From: Vulcanimicrobiota bacterium
GTDB taxonomy: Bacteria; Vulcanimicrobiota; Vulcanimicrobiia; Vulcanimicrobiales; Vulcanimicrobiaceae
Reading direction: 5' to 3'
NCBI GenBank assembly: GCA_003140215.1
Contig: PLJL01000004.1
Span: 2,080,192 to 2,144,191, forward strand
Length of the DNA: 64,000 nt
This document shows positions 8,588 through 17,329 of this stretch, in pieces. The notes beneath the pieces are model-generated. The model saw only the letters and a program-made list of their open reading frames with translations. It was not told where the DNA came from and did not search any database. Each line of letters begins with the position of its first letter. The stretch's first letter is position 1. Made by a program: the position numbers and the translations under genes.

Positions 8588-9344
8588 CGCGTGGGTCGTG
8601 CTGGGCACGCAGCTCGCGCTGACCGTCCTGGCGCTCGCGCTGTGGGAATGGGGCGGCCGCGCGGGCTGGGTCGACCGGGTGTTCTTCTCCAAGCCCACCG
8701 ATATCGGCTTGCAGATCGGCGACTGGTGGCGGCACGGGTACATCGTCGAAGATGTCGTGGCCACGATGTCCGAGACGATCGCCGGACTCATCGCCGGGTC
8801 GTTCGTGGGGATCGTCTTGGGCGTGCTGCTCGCGTCCAACCGCTTCTTGGGCGCCGTGTTCGAGCCGCTGCTGGTGCTGCTCAACTCGATCCCGCGGATC
8901 ACCCTCGTGCCGCTGTTCATCCTGTGGTTCGGGTTCTCGTTTTCGTCCAAGCTCGTGAGCGCCATGGCGCTGGTGCTGTTCGTGGTGTTCTTCGCGACCT
9001 ACGCCGGGATCAAGGACGTCGATCCGACGCTGGTCGCGAACGTCCGCGTGATGGGGGCGACGCGGCTCGACATCGTGCGGCACGTCCTGGTGCCGTCCGC
9101 CCTTTCGTGGATCTTCTCGTCGCTGCGCTCCGCCGTCGGCTTCGCGCTCATCGGCGCGGTCGTGGCCGAATACTTCGGCGCCAACGTCGGGGTCGGGTAT
9201 CGCATCGTCAACTCCGAAGCGAGCTACAACACCGCCGGGGTCTTCGCCGGGCTGGTGATCCTCATGGTTCTCGTGGTCCTCGTCGACACGTTCATCCGCT
9301 GGCTCCAGCGACGCCTGATCGTCTGGAAGCCGGCCTCGCTCTGA
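8562..9344 (+). CDS. ABC importer permease (SsuC/TauC, BPD_transp_1)
   Basis: Inner-membrane subunit of the same importer, 260 residues with about six hydrophobic helices. The cytoplasmic EAA-like loop that docks on the ATPase is seen at NVRVMGATRLDIVRHVLVP. This family works with an ATPase and a periplasmic NMT1-like binding protein, exactly the genes on either side. The ATG lies 26 bp inside the ATPase gene, so translation is probably coupled. Confidence 0.93.
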   Translation: MREQLRPLNAWVVLGTQLALTVLALALWEWGGRAGWVDRVFFSKPTDIGLQIGDWWRHGYIVEDVVATMSETIAGLIAGSFVGIVLGVLLASNRFLGAVFEPLLVLLNSIPRITLVPLFILWFGFSFSSKLVSAMALVLFVVFFATYAGIKDVDPTLVANVRVMGATRLDIVRHVLVPSALSWIFSSLRSAVGFALIGAVVAEYFGANVGVGYRIVNSEASYNTAGVFAGLVILMVLVVLVDTFIRWLQRRLIVWKPASL

Positions 9345-9358
9345 CAAAGGAGTCCCGC

Positions 9359-10399
9359 ATGACCGCCAGCCGCCGCACCTTCATCGCCAGCTCCGCCGCG
9401 CTGGGCGCAGCCGCCGTTTTCGGCGCGCCCACGATCGTCGTCGCCGCAGCGCCCAAAGACAAGCTCACCGTCGCGGTTGGTGCGGAGCACTCGCTGGTGT
9501 ACTTGCCGTGGGACATCGCCAAGGCGCTCGGGTATTTCGACGCCGAGGGGCTCGACGTCACGATTTTCTACACCAAGGGCGGCACCGAAGCCGGTTTGGC
9601 GCTCATGTCGGGCAACGTCGACTACAGCGGCAACGCGATCGACCATGCCATCGCCGCCGCCGATCAGGGCAAGAGCCTGGTGATGATCTCGGATTTCATG
9701 GATCAACCCGGGATCACGTTCATCACCAAGCCCGAGAACAAGGGCAAGTACCCCAACGGCGCCGCGCTCAAAGGCAAGACCATCGGGATCACCTCGACGG
9801 GTTCGGCGACCGACGTAATCGCGCACTGGGCCGCCCATCGCAACGGCGTGGCGCGCGGCGACATCAAGACGGTCGGCGTCGGCGGCGGCTCGACGGTGAT
9901 GGCCGCGATCGCGGGCGGCCAGGTCGACATCGCGCTGGCGACCGACCCGTACGCAACGCTGATGATCAGGCAGGGCCGGGCGATCCCCGTCGCCGAGCTC
10001 TTCACCGCCAAGGCGACGCGCGAGTGGCTCGGCTTCGGCTCCTGGTGTTTCACCGGCGGGCTGACGCGCGCCGACGTCATCGCCAAGTACCCCGAGCGCA
10101 CGCAGCGGGTCGTCAACGCGCTGGTGCGCGCGCAGAAGTTCATGGCGCAGAGCTCGGGCCAAAAGATCGCGGCGGCGCTGCCCGACGAGTTCCGCGGCGG
10201 TGCATCGCCGTCGGATTGGGCGTTGGCGTTCGGACATTCGCGGCCCGCGTTCACGACGCTGGGGCGCATCAACGTCGACGCGATCCGCAGCGTGATCGAG
10301 GCCAACGAGTTCTTCTTGGGCAAGCGCCTGAGCGCCGATCCCAACAAGCTCTACGACAACTCGTTCGTCGAGAAGGCCGCGCGCTCGGTGAAGGTCTAG
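9359..10399 (+). CDS. NMT1/THI5-like periplasmic substrate-binding protein with Tat signal
   Basis: Substrate-binding protein of the upstream importer. AAAGGAG at 9346-9352 places the start at this ATG (346 aa). The N-terminus SRRTFIASS followed by a hydrophobic stretch is a twin-arginine signal, so it is probably exported folded. The mature part has the two-lobe NMT1/SsuA pattern (KALGYFDAEGLDV, GNVDYSGNAID, KGKTIGITSTGS). Known relatives bind sulfonates, nitrate or pyrimidine precursors of thiamine. The linked CoA-transferase argues here for an organic acid, which is inference. Confidence 0.9.
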   Translation: MTASRRTFIASSAALGAAAVFGAPTIVVAAAPKDKLTVAVGAEHSLVYLPWDIAKALGYFDAEGLDVTIFYTKGGTEAGLALMSGNVDYSGNAIDHAIAAADQGKSLVMISDFMDQPGITFITKPENKGKYPNGAALKGKTIGITSTGSATDVIAHWAAHRNGVARGDIKTVGVGGGSTVMAAIAGGQVDIALATDPYATLMIRQGRAIPVAELFTAKATREWLGFGSWCFTGGLTRADVIAKYPERTQRVVNALVRAQKFMAQSSGQKIAAALPDEFRGGASPSDWALAFGHSRPAFTTLGRINVDAIRSVIEANEFFLGKRLSADPNKLYDNSFVEKAARSVKV

Positions 10400-10411
10400 T
10401 GTGCTAGCGCG

Positions 10412-11570
<1,159 letters not shown>

Positions 11571-11578
<8 letters not shown>

Positions 11579-12686
11579 TGCCGCGCTTCGCCTGTTCCTG
11601 TTCGATCGACACGAACAGCGCTTTGAAGTTGCCCTTCCCGAACGACAGCGAGCCGCGGCGCTGGATGATCTCGAAGAAGAGGGTGGGGCGGTCCTGGAGC
11701 GGCTTGGTGAAGATCTGGAGCATATATCCCTTGTCATCCTTATCGACAAGAATGCTCAGCTCGCGTAGGACCGCGACGTCCTCCTCGATCGCCCCCACCC
11801 GCTCGCCTAGGGTCTCATAGTAGGAGTCCGGGGTCTCGAGGAGCTCGACCCCGTTGGCGCGCAGGGCCAGGACCGTGTCGACGATGTCGGTCGTGGCGAT
11901 CGCCACGTGCTGGATCCCGGGGCCGCCGTAGAAGTCGAGGTACTCCTCGATCTGCGAGCGCCGCAGGCCCTCGGCCGGCTCGTTGATCGGCAGTTTCACC
12001 TTGCCCGACGGGCTCTGCATCACTTTGGAGCGCAGCGCCGTGTACTCCGTTGAGATGTCCTTGTCGTCGAATCCGATGAGCTGCGTGAACCCCAGCGCCT
12101 GGGCATAGTAGTCGCACCAGCGGTCCATCTCGCCCCAGCCGACGTTGCCGACGCAGTGATCGATGCGGGACAGCCCGACCGGGCGTGCCGGCGGCATGGT
12201 CGCCGTCAACGGCCGGTACCCCGGCAGCCAAGCGCCGCGATAGCGCGTGCGTTCGATCAAGGTGTGCACGGTGTCGCCGAAGGTCGCGATGCGCGCGACG
12301 ACGGTGCGCCCGTCGTCGTCATCGGTTTCGGCCGGCTCGGCGAGCGGGCGCGCGCCGCCCGCGACCGCCGCGCGAAACGCGTCGCGCGCATCGGACGTGC
12401 GCAGCGCGACGTCACGCACGCCGTCACCGTGGCGCTTGACGTGATCGGCGATCGGCCCGTCGGCCAGCAGCGTCGACGTCAACACCAGCGTGAGGTCGTT
12501 CTGGCGCACCACGTAGGACGAGCGTCCCCGGATCCCGGTTTCAGGACCCGCATATGCGACCGGTTCGAAGCCGAACGCGGTGCAGTAGTAGTGCGCGGCT
12601 TGCTTGGCGTTGCCGACCCAGAGCTCGAGGTGATCGAATTCCAGCGTCTCCAGCGCCGTCGATCGTCGCGGCGTCGTCGTGCTCAC
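11571..12686 (-). CDS. hppD: 4-hydroxyphenylpyruvate dioxygenase
   Basis: HPPD converts 4-hydroxyphenylpyruvate to homogentisate in tyrosine breakdown. The 371-residue protein has the two vicinal-oxygen-chelate halves of the family. The Fe(II) ligands are visible as His in SRIDHCVGNV, His in GIQHVAIAT and Glu in LFFEIIQR, and the C-terminal SFGKGNFKALF helix region is typical. The start is GTG after a GCAGGTGA ribosome site. No homogentisate dioxygenase is in the window. The diguanylate cyclase gene follows directly and overlaps its end. Confidence 0.95.
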
Positions 12687-12754
12687 TCACCTGCGAGGTT
12701 AGCCGGGCACGCCGCGTTCCCTCGTTAGCGAGCGCAGGCTCGCGGAGCGCGCTG

Positions 12755-15139
12755 CTACGGCGCGACCGTGACGGGGACGGCGAGCGTCGTGGAGGCGCCG
12801 TCGAGGCGCGATGCGGTCACGCTGAGCTGCACGTTGCTGCCCGCGCCGAGGCCGGCTGCGGTGAAATTGTACATCGACTCCCAGTGACCGGGGGCTGTCT
12901 GCGCGAGCTGCGTTTGAAATCCGGGCGCGCCGACGGCCAGCCGCGCCGCGTTCGTCGTCGTGATCGCGACGACGCGCACCGGCGTGCCGTTGCGCACGAC
13001 GGTCGGCGCGAAGCTCAGGTACAGGATGCGCACCGGATCGGTCGCCGCGGCGACGTTGACGGCGGCCGCGTCGCCGTAGGTGAAGACGGTACTCGGCGCA
13101 GCCGGCGGTGAGGGCGGCGGCCGCGGCGACGCGCCGGCCGCGGTGGGGACGAGGCTCGCCGCCACGCTCGGTACGGCATGCGGTTTCGCGGCCGGCAGTG
13201 ACGTGCCCGGCGGCAGCGTCGGCAGGGCGGCAGCGGGCGGGAGCGCGGGCAGCGCCGGCAGGCGTGAGAGGCTCGTCGCGCCCGGCGAGACGATGTGCGG
13301 CGTGACGGCGATGATGAGCTCGTTGCGCTGGTGGTTGAGTTCCTCGTTGCGAAACACGCGGCCCAGCAGCGGCAGATCCCCGAGGAGCGGGATCTTAGTT
13401 TGGTTGCGCGTCGTCGTATCTTGGATGAGCCCGCCGATGACGAGCGTTTCGTCCTCGCGCATCGCGACCGTCGTCTGGGTGTCGCGCGTCGCGATCTGCG
13501 GGATGCCGTTGGCGATCCCGGCCAGGGAGTTCACCGTCGGATGGAGCGCGACGGTGATGAAGTTCCCCGCGTTGACGACGGGCGTGATGTCGAGCGTCAC
13601 GCCGGTTTGAAACGTCTGCAGCTGGGTCGTCGCGACGGTCCCGGTGCCGCCGCCGGTGGTGGTGAGGATGGCGATGTTGTCGCCGGCGCGGATCGTCGCG
13701 GTGCGCCCCGAGATCGTGGTGATGCGCGGATCGGCCAGTACGCGACCCTTGCCGCTCTGGATGAGCAAGTTCAAGCTCAGCCCGAACGACAGCGGCGTGC
13801 GGGTCAGCGGCTGCAAGTTCAGAAACGGTGGCGGCGTGCCCCCGTCGGGCGACGCCGGCGTCGTCTCGCCCAGCGACGTGCTGACGACCGGCGAGCTGAA
13901 GCTCAGCCCCAAGTTCTTCGCGGCGGTCTCGTCGACTTCGAGGATCTGGGTGTCCAGGATCACCAGCTTTTGCTCGACGTCGAGCTGATCGATGAGGTTC
14001 TTCGCGGCGCGAATCGCGTACGGGCTGCCGGTGAGCACGAGCTGCGTTCCGTTGGGCGGGACGGTGATGTGCAGGTCGGGCGCCTGCGCCTGCAGCGCTT
14101 GCGTCACCGTCGTCGCGATGTCGGTCGCGGACGACGACGGCGCCCCGTTGAGGCCGGGGGCCGCGGCTTTGAGCGCAATCACCTCGACGCCGCCGTTCCC
14201 GACGCCGCCGCCGGATTCGACGCCGCCGGGCTGCAGCACCGGCGGGCCGCTCGCGCCGGCCGCCGCCGTCGTGTCGAGCTGCGCGATCGCGTCGGCGATG
14301 CGCTGGTGCTGCGACGGCGTGGCCAGCACCGACAGCGCGTTGAGCGGCCCGTCCGGGCTCACTTGGGCATCCCGAAACGAGCGCGCGAGCAGCTCGCCCA
14401 CGGAGCGCGCGTCGACAAATCGTAAGCGGTAGATCTGGGTGTAGCGCACGCCGGCAACGGGCTGGTCGATCAGCGCGACGAGCGCCTTGGCCTTGGCGAC
14501 GTCGTCGGGCGGTCCGCTCAACACGACCGAGCCGCCGGCGACGCTGGCCCGCACGCCGCGAAACTGGTGCGCGATCGCGCGCGCGACGTCGCGCGGCGCG
14601 GCGCGGGCGACGCGCACCGCGTCGACCGGCGCGGCGCTAGGGGCCGGCGTTACCGGCGGCGCGTCGATGGTCGCCAGCAGCGCCTTGATCTGCGCCAGAT
14701 CGGCCGGCGTCGCCGCGACGAGCAACGTCCTGTTCGGCGCCGTCGTGATGCGCAGCGCCGGAAACAGGCGACGCAGCTGGGCCGCGACCACGCCGGGGAC
14801 AGCGCTGCGCAGTTGCACGGCTTCGGTGGTCGGCCGGTTCGGATCGTGCACGTCGATGCCTTGCAAGATCGCGCGCATCCCGGCCACGTCGTCGGCCGGT
14901 GCGACGACGATGAGCGCACGCGCGGGCAGGTCGACGCTGATGCGCGCGCGCGGATAGACGGTGCGCAACACCGCGGCGGCCCGCCCCGGCCCGATAATCG
15001 CGATCGGCAACACGGCCGGGATGCTCGCGCTGCGCGACGGTTGCGGCTGCGCCTGCGTCGGCAGCGTCCCCGCGCCGAACGCGAGCGTCGCGAGGAGTGC
15101 GAAAAGGCGCGCATAGCGCGATGTCGATGGCGGTCTCAC
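12755..15139 (-). CDS. Secretin (GspD/PilQ family) with extra C-terminal domain
   Basis: Outer-membrane pore protein of 794 residues, starting at GTG with GGACGGAGG nine bases upstream. Order: signal peptide (~1-28), several N-domains (NolW-like repeats, ~50-470), then the secretin core with VILDTQILEVDE, SGRTATIRAGDNI and the signature VIGGLIQDTTTRNQTKIPLLGDLPLLG split across ~560-700. Unusually, the core is followed by a Pro/Ala-rich linker and a ~90-residue beta domain; secretins normally end soon after the pore. No other type II secretion or type IV pilus gene is nearby, so its partner system is unknown. It shows that the cell has an outer membrane. Confidence 0.88.
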   Translation of the reverse strand: MRPPSTSRYARLFALLATLAFGAGTLPTQAQPQPSRSASIPAVLPIAIIGPGRAAAVLRTVYPRARISVDLPARALIVVAPADDVAGMRAILQGIDVHDPNRPTTEAVQLRSAVPGVVAAQLRRLFPALRITTAPNRTLLVAATPADLAQIKALLATIDAPPVTPAPSAAPVDAVRVARAAPRDVARAIAHQFRGVRASVAGGSVVLSGPPDDVAKAKALVALIDQPVAGVRYTQIYRLRFVDARSVGELLARSFRDAQVSPDGPLNALSVLATPSQHQRIADAIAQLDTTAAAGASGPPVLQPGGVESGGGVGNGGVEVIALKAAAPGLNGAPSSSATDIATTVTQALQAQAPDLHITVPPNGTQLVLTGSPYAIRAAKNLIDQLDVEQKLVILDTQILEVDETAAKNLGLSFSSPVVSTSLGETTPASPDGGTPPPFLNLQPLTRTPLSFGLSLNLLIQSGKGRVLADPRITTISGRTATIRAGDNIAILTTTGGGTGTVATTQLQTFQTGVTLDITPVVNAGNFITVALHPTVNSLAGIANGIPQIATRDTQTTVAMREDETLVIGGLIQDTTTRNQTKIPLLGDLPLLGRVFRNEELNHQRNELIIAVTPHIVSPGATSLSRLPALPALPPAAALPTLPPGTSLPAAKPHAVPSVAASLVPTAAGASPRPPPSPPAAPSTVFTYGDAAAVNVAAATDPVRILYLSFAPTVVRNGTPVRVVAITTTNAARLAVGAPGFQTQLAQTAPGHWESMYNFTAAGLGAGSNVQLSVTASRLDGASTTLAVPVTVAP

Positions 15140-15288
15140 CCGGCGATACCTCCGTCCTGTCGTTGTCGGTTCCCCGATCGTTTCGGCGCGACCTCCGCCG
15201 GCTGCAGCGTCGCAAGGGACGCGCCGTTGCGACCAGCGAAGAGCCGGAACGCACAGACGTTCCTTGCGGGGTGTAGGGATGGTGGCTG

Positions 15289-16056
15289 ATGACGGGTGAC
15301 ATCGATGTGCTGCGCGCCGAAGAGCGCGCTCGGCTGGCGGCGGCGCTCGCCGACTGGGGTACGCCCGACTACCTGGCGGTTCGCGCGCTGACCGCGCTGA
15401 GCGCCGACGGCGACCATCGCGTCGGCCGCCTGACCGCGATGGGGCGCCAATTCGCCGCCGATCTGCGCCGGCGCGCGCGGGAGCCGGGCGGCGTCGCCGG
15501 CCTGCTCGACGATGCGCCGTGCCTGCGCGAGCGGATCCTCGAGGCGGCGTCCACGCAAATCGTGCACGCCGACACACGGACGGTCACCGTCGGGACGGTG
15601 TCGCGCGAGACCGGGATCCCACGGCGCACGGTCTACAACCTGTACGCCTCGAGCGAGGAGCTGGCCCAAGCGTGCCGGCGCCGCAATCACACGGTCTGGC
15701 GCGCGCACTTCGAGCAGCGCGTCCTGAGCGCGAGCGCGGCCCCGCGCGAACGGCTCCCCGCGGTCTTCGCGACGGTTGACGAGTGGGTCGGCTCGGCGCG
15801 CTTTCGCGGCGACGAGGCGTTGCGCGCCCCGGCGACGTTCGCCGACGAGCTGCGCGACGACGATTTGCGCGAGCACCTCGCCGAGATCGAGCGCTTCGCC
15901 ACGGCGCTCGCGTTTGCCGCGAAGCTCGGCGCGCCGGCGGTGTTCGCCGCTTTCGTAGTCACCTGCGTCGCGGGGGCGATCGGTTGGCTCGATCGGCGCG
16001 GGTCGGCGCGCGACGCGGCGCTGGCCTGCGCGCAACGGTTCATGCTGCCGCCGTAG
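15289..16056 (+). CDS. TetR-like transcriptional regulator with N-terminal extension
   Basis: 255 residues. A TetR-type helix-turn-helix (RERILEAAS ... TVGTVSRETGIPRRTVYNLYASSEEL) is found at ~80-130 instead of at the N-terminus, preceded by a ~78-residue helical region I do not recognise. The C-terminal half is helical with a hydrophobic stretch, as in ligand-binding TetR domains. It is divergent from the secretin gene, with 149 bp between starts, and may regulate it. The ATG at 15289 is used; a shorter protein starting at the in-frame ATG near residue 51 is possible. Confidence 0.75.
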   Translation: MTGDIDVLRAEERARLAAALADWGTPDYLAVRALTALSADGDHRVGRLTAMGRQFAADLRRRAREPGGVAGLLDDAPCLRERILEAASTQIVHADTRTVTVGTVSRETGIPRRTVYNLYASSEELAQACRRRNHTVWRAHFEQRVLSASAAPRERLPAVFATVDEWVGSARFRGDEALRAPATFADELRDDDLREHLAEIERFATALAFAAKLGAPAVFAAFVVTCVAGAIGWLDRRGSARDAALACAQRFMLPP

Positions 16057-16074
16057 CGCCGCTCACGCGGCGTG

Positions 16075-16104
16075 TTGGCACGCGTGTTGGCACAGCGGTG
16101 CCAA
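16075..16104. promoter_or_regulatory. Operator-like repeat: TTGGCAC direct and inverted copies
   Basis: Three copies of TTGGCAC lie between the TetR-like gene and the small exported protein gene: 16075-16081 and 16087-16093 in direct orientation, and an inverted copy (GTGCCAA) at 16098-16104. The last two form a 7-bp palindrome around AGCG. This looks like a binding site for a dimeric regulator, possibly the TetR-like protein just upstream. The role is inferred from symmetry only. Confidence 0.4.
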
Positions 16105-16210
16105 GTTCGACGCGGCGACGTCTTGCGCGCCGCGGAGTGCCGATGCATCATGAACTCGCTCGACGACGTCCCGCCATGCGGGCCCGCCGAAGTCGGAGAT
16201 GGGGGTGTGG

Positions 16211-16672
16211 ATGTTCCGACGTTCATCGGTGCTGCGGCGTGCGCGCTGCACCATCGTGGTTGCGCTCGTCACGGGGACCGCCATCCCCGCGGCGGCCAAC
16301 CCCGTCGCGGCGATTCGCGTCAGCAACGCCTCGACCGCGTTCGACCTGTCGTACGCCGCCAGCGCCTCGACGCTGGGGGGCTACGTCACCTCGGACAACG
16401 CTCCGCTCGCGACGATCGCGCGCCAGAGCGCCGACGCGTTCACGATCGCTTCCGCCAGTGCCCAGGCGCTGGCGGGCGAGCTGATCTACCGCGCCGCCGG
16501 CGACCCGACGCGCGAGTGCACGTTCCGCTACACGCTCGTCTACACCGGCGCACGCTACGTGCTCGCCGGCGTGGCGCGCGCAAGCTGGACAGGTCAGGTC
16601 GCGTGCACGGTCACCACCACCGGCCCCGACAAAGCCAAGGGCGACTTCACCGTGACGTTCACCATGAAGTAG
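16211..16672 (+). CDS. Small exported protein of unknown function
   Basis: 153 residues with an Arg-rich signal peptide (FRRSSVLRRARC then a hydrophobic run to PAAA). The mature part is beta-rich with one pair of cysteines (CTFRY and VACTV) that could form a disulfide. ATG at 16211 is preferred because a G-rich ribosome-site-like sequence lies ahead of it; ATG at 16199 is directly adjacent to GGAG, which is too close. It shares size, signal peptide and Cys-pair layout with the next gene. An intrinsic terminator follows at 16691, so the two genes are probably separate transcripts. Confidence 0.72.
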   Translation: MFRRSSVLRRARCTIVVALVTGTAIPAAANPVAAIRVSNASTAFDLSYAASASTLGGYVTSDNAPLATIARQSADAFTIASASAQALAGELIYRAAGDPTRECTFRYTLVYTGARYVLAGVARASWTGQVACTVTTTGPDKAKGDFTVTFTMK

Positions 16673-16690
16673 TCGGCGCCGCTCGAGCGA

Positions 16691-16739
16691 CGAGCGGACG
16701 GCGATCGTTTCATCGGGCGACGCCGTCCGCTCGACCTTT
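16691..16739 (+). terminator. Intrinsic terminator
   Basis: A 13-bp perfect stem (CGAGCGGACGGCG, 16691-16703, pairing with 16721-16733) with a 17-nt loop, followed by a short ACCTTT tract. It lies 18 bp after the stop of the preceding exported-protein gene. Confidence 0.7.
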
Positions 16740-16781
16740 GCCCAGCCGGCTCGTTCGGGCCGGCAGACTGGAGAATCTTTC

Positions 16782-17258
16782 ATGAACCGCCTCACCAAAA
16801 CCCTCGCCCTCGCCGCCGGCGTCGTCGCCGGCGCGCTCGGCGCCACGGCTGCCCAGGCATCAGCCGCGAATTTCCAGGTCAACTTCGCCTTCCACAACAT
16901 CGACGCTTCGGCGAGCATGATCCGCGTCACGTCGCCACTTCCAAGCGGCATCGCCGGCCTGATCGACCCCGCCGCCGCGATCTCGCCCGGCGGGTACGAC
17001 CCCGCCAGCGGGAACGCGGTGTTCTCGGGTCTGCTCACGAGCCTCCCTGCGCTGGCCACGATGAAATACGTGAACGCCGGCGACGGCGTCAGCAACGCCT
17101 GTAACTTTACGATCAAAGTCTCGAAAGACTCGAACCCGTCGCCGTACCTGCTTCACTTTTCGGTCGACGCTACAAGCCATTGCAGTGTCCCCGGTGACGT
17201 GCGCAGCAGCAACGGGCAGTTCACCAGCCAAACCTACGTCCTGAACTGGGCCACGTAG
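16782..17258 (+). CDS. Small exported protein, related in layout to the preceding one
   Basis: 158 residues; signal peptide 1-27 ending TAAQASA. The mature protein is beta-rich with an Asn/Ser pattern, an IDPAAAISPGGY turn and one Cys pair (NACNF and SHCSV). Its layout (strand, PG turn near the middle, Cys pair near the C-terminus) matches the upstream protein, so the two may be distant tandem paralogues. A TGGAG ribosome site precedes the ATG. The function is unknown; the pattern recalls small secreted beta-sandwich proteins such as aegerolysins, but I would not assign it. Confidence 0.75.
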   Translation: MNRLTKTLALAAGVVAGALGATAAQASAANFQVNFAFHNIDASASMIRVTSPLPSGIAGLIDPAAAISPGGYDPASGNAVFSGLLTSLPALATMKYVNAGDGVSNACNFTIKVSKDSNPSPYLLHFSVDATSHCSVPGDVRSSNGQFTSQTYVLNWAT

Positions 17259-17261
17259 CCG

Positions 17262-17319
17262 GCGGACAATCGCTTGGGCGAGCCTCACATAGCGAGCGCC
17301 CGTCCAAGCGATCCGCCCC
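17262..17319. terminator. Bidirectional terminator-like hairpin
   Basis: GGCGG-ACA-ATCGCTTGG at 17262-17278 pairs with CCAAGCGAT-CCGCC at 17304-17317, with one small bulge. It sits between the 3' ends of the small exported protein gene (+) and the large protease-like gene (-), where a shared terminator is expected. The T-tract is weak on both sides. Confidence 0.6.
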
Positions 17320-17329
17320 CTGACACGAA

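Noticed and set aside
16075..16091. Sigma-54 promoter (TGGCACG ... TTGGCA)
   Set aside because: The distance between GG and GC is one base too long; the palindrome explains the sequence better.
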